DNA from: a bacterium
Lineage (GTDB): Bacteria; Pseudomonadota; Alphaproteobacteria; Rhizobiales; Xanthobacteraceae
Assembly: GCA_029946075.1 (NCBI GenBank)
Contig: JAQSDT010000139.1
Location: forward strand, 1-6,484
Direction of reading: 5' to 3'
Length of the DNA stretch: 6,484 bases
The position numbers and the translations under genes were made by a program. Numbering within the stretch: the first letter of the stretch is position 1; each line of letters opens with the position of its first letter. Shown piece by piece: positions 5,574-6,484 of this stretch. The notes under the pieces were generated by a model. That model ran no database searches, had not been told where the DNA came from, and saw only the letters and a program-made list of their open reading frames with translations.

Positions 5574-6484
5574 TCACATCACCTCGTCCGTGCGCCCCAC
5601 CGCCGGCCGTCGTCCCAGCCGGTGCAGCATTCGCGACAGCTGCTCGATCGAATACGGCTTCTGCAGCAATTCGAATCCATGGCTGCCGTGCTCTGAGAGC
5701 ACGTGGCTGTATCCGCTGGTCAGCGCCACGGGCATGTCGGGGTAGCGGCGCCGGATTTCCTGCGCGAGTTCGATGCCGGTCATTCCGGGCATGACCACGT
5801 CGGTGAAGACGATATCGAAGCGATCGGCGCCGGCGGCGAGTTCCTCGAGCGCGTGGGTGGCGTTGCCGACCAGTTTTGTGGTGTAGCCGAGTTCGGCCAG
5901 CGCATCGGTAGCGTATTGTCCGACCTCGGCATTGTCCTCGACGACCAGCACCGACATGCCGCTGCCGCCAAGCGCCGGCGCATCCGCCGCCGGCATGCTG
6001 CGCAGCCCGCTGCCGCCGGCGACGCGCGGCAGATACAGCGTGAACGTGCTGCCCTTGCCGAGCTCACTCGATACGACGACCTCGCCGCCGGATTGGCGCG
6101 CAAAGCCGAACACCTGCGACAGGCCGAGCCCGGTACCCTGGCCGACCTCCTTGGTGGTGAAGAACGGTTCGAAGATTCGCCCGAGCTGGTCCTGCGGAAT
6201 GCCGCTGCCGGTGTCGGCGACGGACACGGCGACATAGCCGAACGGATTGGACGACGGCGTGCCCACGGGCAGGTTGGCGGAGACGCCGACCGCGATCGTC
6301 AGCCGTCCCTGGCCCTCCATCGCATCGCGTGCATTCACCGCCATGTTGATGATGGCGGTTTCGAATTGCCCGGCGTCGGCATCGATGAAGCAGGGCTCGT
6401 CCGGCCCCAGCGTGACGATCTCGATGCGCGAGCCGATCAGCGTGGCGATCATTTCGCTCAGCATCTGCACGCTGCGGCCGACGT
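5574..6484 (-). CDS. Hybrid sensor histidine kinase, C-terminal part (ATPase plus receiver), 5' end outside window
   Basis: The frame is open from the window edge to a TGA at 5574-5576, giving about 303 codons. The visible part begins in a helix of the dimerisation region (SVQMLSEMIATLIG). It continues into an HATPase_c domain with the N box (INMAVNARDAM), G1 box (VADTGSGIP), F box (IFEPFFTTK) and G2 box (GQGTGLGLS). A linker leads to a complete receiver domain: the acidic pair in VVEDN, the phospho-acceptor Asp in FTDVVMPGMTG (codon at 5799-5801), Ser/Thr in ALTSGY and the conserved Lys in LLQKPYS. Such hybrid kinases pass phosphate internally to the receiver and then to a separate partner. 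The phospho-acceptor His and any input domain lie beyond the edge. In-frame internal GTG and ATG codons near 6464-6470 are not the true start. It is 164 bases from the four-gene cluster; no functional link is shown. Confidence 0.93.
   Translation of the reverse strand, partial: VGRSVQMLSEMIATLIGSRIEIVTLGPDEPCFIDADAGQFETAIINMAVNARDAMEGQGRLTIAVGVSANLPVGTPSSNPFGYVAVSVADTGSGIPQDQLGRIFEPFFTTKEVGQGTGLGLSQVFGFARQSGGEVVVSSELGKGSTFTLYLPRVAGGSGLRSMPAADAPALGGSGMSVLVVEDNAEVGQYATDALAELGYTTKLVGNATHALEELAAGADRFDIVFTDVVMPGMTGIELAQEIRRRYPDMPVALTSGYSHVLSEHGSHGFELLQKPYSIEQLSRMLHRLGRRPAVGRTDEVM

Overview
The window looks like a chromosomal segment of a high-GC alphaproteobacterium of the Bradyrhizobium/Rhodopseudomonas type (Nitrobacteraceae). 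This is inferred from three things: GC-rich coding sequence throughout, a proline-rich OmpA-family-like precursor of a kind I associate with Bradyrhizobium, and a degenerate intergenic element of the 'GTAGCCCGGATGGAGCGCAGCGCA' type that I recall from these genomes. No database search was possible. All six genes I can support lie on the minus strand, so in transcription order the window reads from high to low coordinates.

In transcription order: (1) 5574-6484, the C-terminal half of a hybrid sensor histidine kinase (ATPase domain plus receiver), cut by the window edge; (2) a spacer of about 164 bases holding a degenerate dispersed repeat/hairpin and an AT-rich leader; (3) a compact four-gene cluster: an unrecognised 147-residue protein (4966-5409), a PD-(D/E)XK nuclease-like protein (4076-4966), a short RNase J-like metallo-beta-lactamase/beta-CASP hydrolase (2838-4079) and a small soluble PP2C protein phosphatase (2078-2821); (4) 89 bases further on, an FkbM-family SAM-dependent methyltransferase (1161-1988); (5) a spacer of about 325 bases; (6) the N-terminal part of a secreted proline-rich protein (1-836), cut by the other edge.

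The four-gene cluster is the most interesting part. The first two genes overlap by 1 base (TGATG), the second and third by 4 bases (TTGA), and the third and fourth are 16 bases apart, which is strong evidence for co-translation. Predicted activities are nucleic-acid cleavage (two unrelated folds) plus Ser/Thr dephosphorylation, with one protein of unknown type. I cannot match this combination to a named system. The nuclease-like gene has visibly lower GC than its neighbours, consistent with an accessory cassette. A role in defence or RNA processing is inference only.

Three of the six genes (FkbM, MBL and the 147-residue ORF) appear to start at TTG. No tRNA, rRNA, CRISPR array, insertion sequence or convincing factor-independent terminator was seen.
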